Assembly: GCF_946885885.1 (NCBI RefSeq)
Contig: NZ_CAMPHN010000263.1
Location: 1 to 5,281 of the forward strand
DNA: 5,281 nucleotides
Reading direction: 5' to 3'
Source of the DNA: an uncultured Pseudomonas sp.
Lineage (GTDB): Bacteria; Pseudomonadota; Gammaproteobacteria; Pseudomonadales; Pseudomonadaceae
Below are positions 4,392-5,281 of the stretch, one piece after another (the first letter of the stretch is position 1; every line of letters begins with the position of its first letter). The translations under genes and the position numbers were made by a program. Under the pieces are notes generated by a model, which ran no database searches, was not told the DNA's origin, and worked only from the letters and a program-made list of their open reading frames with translations.

Positions 4392-5281
4392 TCAGCGTTT
4401 ATCTTCGACCGTCCACTTGCCACCGTCGAAGAATGCGCGCCAACCGGTCGGCTTACCATCGACCTCGGTCTGCACGTACTGCTCCTTGGTCTTGCGGCTA
4501 TAACGAATCACCGCAGCGCGCCCTTCCGGGTCCTGCTTCGGCGCATCGCAAAGGAAATGGTACTTGGGATCGATCTCGTGCTTATGCGGGATCAACTCCA
4601 GCACCAGCGGCGCACGGGTTTCGCGGTTTTTCGGGAACTGGCTGGCAGCCAGGAACAGTCCCGAAGCGCCGTCGCGCAAGATGTAGGTGTCGTTGACCTT
4701 CTCGCACTTGAGCTCCGGCATTTTTACCGGATCCATTTTCGGCGGGGCCGCTTCGCCGCTCTTGAGCAGCTTACGGGTGTTCTTGCACTCGCCATTGGTG
4801 CAGCCGAAGAATTTGCCGAAGCGCCCGGTTTTCAGCTGCATCTCGCTGCCGCACTTATCGCACTCCAGGCTCGGGCCTTCGTAACCTTTGATGCGGTATT
4901 GGCCCTGCTCGATCTCATAACCCGCACAATCGGGGTTATTGCCGCAAATATGCAGCTTACGGGTTTCATCCAGCAGATAAGCATCCATGGCGGTCGAGCA
5001 GATCGGACAACGATGCTTGCCCAACAATACGCGGGATTCGGATTCGCCTTCGTCGTCCGCGGCGATTTCATCGCCCGGCACCAGGTTGAGGGTCGACTTG
5101 CAGCGCTCCTTAGGCGGCAGCGCGTAACCGGAACAACCGAGGAACACCCCGGTGGATGCGGTACGGATCATCATCGGCCGGCCGCATTCGCGGCAGGGAA
5201 TATCGGTTGGTGTCGGCAGGTTGGCGCGCATGCCGCTGTCGCTGGCCTCGGCCACTTCGAGCTTGCTCTTGAAATCGCCGT
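4392..5281 (-). CDS. topA: DNA topoisomerase I, C-terminal part (runs off right edge)
   Basis: Type IA topoisomerase relaxes negative supercoils by nicking and passing single strands. Only the last 295 codons of a protein of roughly 870 are visible; the catalytic Tyr and Toprim domains lie outside. The visible part is the DNA-binding tail. It has three four-cysteine zinc fingers: CRECGRPM to ERC (5195-5100), CPIC to CGNNPDC (5009-4926), and CDKC to CTNGEC (4862-4785). Cysteine-free zinc-ribbon-like repeats follow, in which [10 protein letters not shown] (about 4670-4641) mirrors the STGVFLGCS of finger 1 with the cysteine lost. It ends [17 protein letters not shown]. The frame is open through the right edge, and a GTG at 5253-5255 is internal, not a start. 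The protein is very like Pseudomonas TopA. The DUF6586-like gene follows after 68 bases. Confidence 0.97.
   Translation of the reverse strand, partial: GDFKSKLEVAEASDSGMRANLPTPTDIPCRECGRPMMIRTASTGVFLGCSGYALPPKERCKSTLNLVPGDEIAADDEGESESRVLLGKHRCPICSTAMDAYLLDETRKLHICGNNPDCAGYEIEQGQYRIKGYEGPSLECDKCGSEMQLKTGRFGKFFGCTNGECKNTRKLLKSGEAAPPKMDPVKMPELKCEKVNDTYILRDGASGLFLAASQFPKNRETRAPLVLELIPHKHEIDPKYHFLCDAPKQDPEGRAAVIRYSRKTKEQYVQTEVDGKPTGWRAFFDGGKWTVEDKR

Noticed and set aside
4380..4395. CTGTTTGTCCGATCAG, a CTG-N10-CAG match at the topA stop codon, upstream of the DUF6586-like gene
   Set aside because: The core between CTG and CAG lacks the alternating TA bases of real SOS boxes (about 3 of 10 fit). 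A bare CTG-N10-CAG is expected about once by chance in a window of this size, and this one overlaps coding sequence.
4180..4696. Plus-strand open frames of 107 and 126 codons antisense to topA and the DUF6586-like gene
   Set aside because: Both are antisense shadows of well-supported coding regions, with low-order sequence and no motif.
5253..5255. GTG as a possible start of a separate zinc-finger protein
   Set aside because: The frame stays open upstream to the window edge, and the sequence continues as the TopA C-terminal tail. There is no ribosome site.
1..5281. Possibility of a defence system, mobile island or CRISPR locus
   Set aside because: No transposase, integrase, repeat array, toxin-antitoxin pair or abrupt composition change is visible. 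All genes belong to a familiar Pseudomonas core neighbourhood.

Overview
The window reads as chromosomal DNA from a Pseudomonas-type gammaproteobacterium. The evidence is gene content and order: a nagZ-like gene, psrA, lexA, sulA, two small hypothetical genes and topA. I recall this order from Pseudomonas genomes, and the PsrA, LexA and TopA products resemble the Pseudomonas proteins closely along their length. Base composition is moderately GC-rich throughout. I see no insertion sequence, phage gene, CRISPR array, tRNA or rRNA.

Layout. Positions 1-1869 hold a leftward block: psrA (TetR-family fatty-acid-responsive regulator), then a short YkuD-fold L,D-transpeptidase-like gene, then nagZ, which runs off the left edge. 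The spacings of 48 and 11 bases, with the nagZ ribosome site overlapping the preceding stop codon, suggest one operon. Positions 1870-2117 are a divergent control region. On the psrA side there is a sigma70-like promoter overlain by two tandem PsrA-type operators. On the lexA side there is a near-consensus promoter overlain by two tandem SOS boxes. Positions 2118-3381 hold lexA and sulA on the plus strand. The 178-base gap between them has no SOS box, so sulA is most simply read as the second gene of a LexA-controlled transcript. Positions 3382-3493 are a convergent gap with a small hairpin. Positions 3494-5281 hold a second leftward block: the 3' end of topA, a 172-residue DUF6586-like protein and a conserved 77-residue protein of unknown function.

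How the parts work together. lexA and sulA form the SOS core: LexA represses its own operon, and SulA blocks FtsZ-driven division after damage. The psrA operon appears autoregulated, and it links a lipid-sensing regulator to peptidoglycan recycling through NagZ and the YkuD protein. The YkuD protein has the full catalytic motif but no signal peptide, and it carries seven cysteines, so it looks cytoplasmic. It may be a recycling L,D-carboxypeptidase rather than a periplasmic crosslinking enzyme. This is the most interesting point in an otherwise ordinary core-genome region. I found no convincing new system.
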